Origin: Methylotenera sp.
Lineage (GTDB): Bacteria > Pseudomonadota > Gammaproteobacteria > Burkholderiales > Methylophilaceae
Assembly (NCBI GenBank): GCA_014378845.1
Contig: JACMNB010000037.1
Span: 1 to 47,556 of the forward strand
Direction: 5' to 3'
DNA: 47,556 nucleotides
In this document: piece after piece, positions 47,484 through 47,556 of the stretch
Numbering within the stretch: position 1 is the first letter of the stretch
Layout of the letters: the number at the start of each line of letters is the position of its first letter
The notes under the pieces: generated by a model
Told to the model about the DNA's origin: nothing
Seen by the model: the letters and a program-made list of their open reading frames with translations, nothing else
Database searches by the model: none
Translations under genes and position numbers: made by a program

Positions 47484-47556
47484 GCGCCCGTAGCTCAGCT
47501 GGATAGAGTGTTGGTTTCCGAAGCCAAAGGTCGTGGGTTCGACTCCCGCCGGGCGC
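47484..47556 (+). tRNA. tRNA-Arg (anticodon CCG), cut at the window edge
   Basis: The cloverleaf is complete except for the discriminator base and CCA. The acceptor stem pairs GCGCCCG with CGGGCGC. The D arm is GCTCAGCTGGATAGAGT. The anticodon stem-loop TTGGTTTCCGAAGCCAA carries CCG. The T arm is GTGGGTTCGACTCCCGC. It reads CGG codons. The sequence ends with the last acceptor-stem base. Confidence 0.97.

Noticed and set aside
47484-47556. tRNA as an integration site for a mobile element
   Set aside because: The window ends with the tRNA, so downstream repeats or integrases cannot be seen.

Overview
The window is an ordinary chromosomal segment of a Gram-negative bacterium with moderate to low GC. 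It reads best as a betaproteobacterium, plausibly a methylotroph of the Methylophilaceae. That placement is inferred from gene order (rhodanese-grxC-secB-gpsA, gpmI-envC, murJ-ribF-ileS-lspA divergent from rpsT, ispB divergent from rplU-rpmA-obgE-proB-purEK) and from a DUF3683 FAD/Fe-S oxidoreductase. I saw no prophage, insertion sequence with a transposase, CRISPR array, or clear new defence system.

Layout. 1-7.6 kb: the 5' end of bioB, then comF and trmL, the opposing cluster rhodanese-grxC-secB-SH3 protein-gpsA, and the gpmI-envC pair. 7.6-10.2 kb is the most foreign-looking stretch. An AT-rich glycosyltransferase lies between intact envC and a decayed direct copy of the envC 3' end, followed by an orphan membrane protein. 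10.2-13.5 kb: a small HExxH protein, a YjbQ-family protein, an AHSA1 protein, a lipoprotein and a lytic transglycosylase. 13.6-20 kb: clpB behind a sigma-32-type promoter, a possibly copper-linked DUF2946/outer-membrane set, a DUF808 protein, and a sulfite-oxidase-type molybdoprotein gene broken by one amber codon. 20-34.4 kb is dense housekeeping: lspA, ileS, ribF, murJ, a broken orphan gene, rpsT, purK, purE, proB, obgE, rpmA, rplU, ispB. 34.4-35.6 kb: two copies of a 0.3-0.4 kb non-coding repeat beside an XRE regulator gene broken by a stop codon. 35.6-47.6 kb: the 1289-residue oxidoreductase, a TlpA-type thioredoxin, hemJ, a TetR/START-domain pair, a PfkB kinase, a glycine-zipper lipoprotein, an ornithine-lipid operon (olsB-olsA) with a PHO-box-like site, apaH, a c5-type cytochrome and tRNA-Arg(CCG) at the very end.

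Two themes stand out. First, palindromic dispersed repeats of several families fill the gaps, and in three cases (trmL, lspA, ribF) the repeat contains the stop codon of the adjacent gene. Second, small-scale gene decay is frequent: the envC copy, the molybdoprotein gene, the XRE gene and an orphan gene each carry simple disabling changes. The olsBA operon is the clearest regulated module: phosphate limitation would be expected to switch on phosphorus-free membrane lipids.
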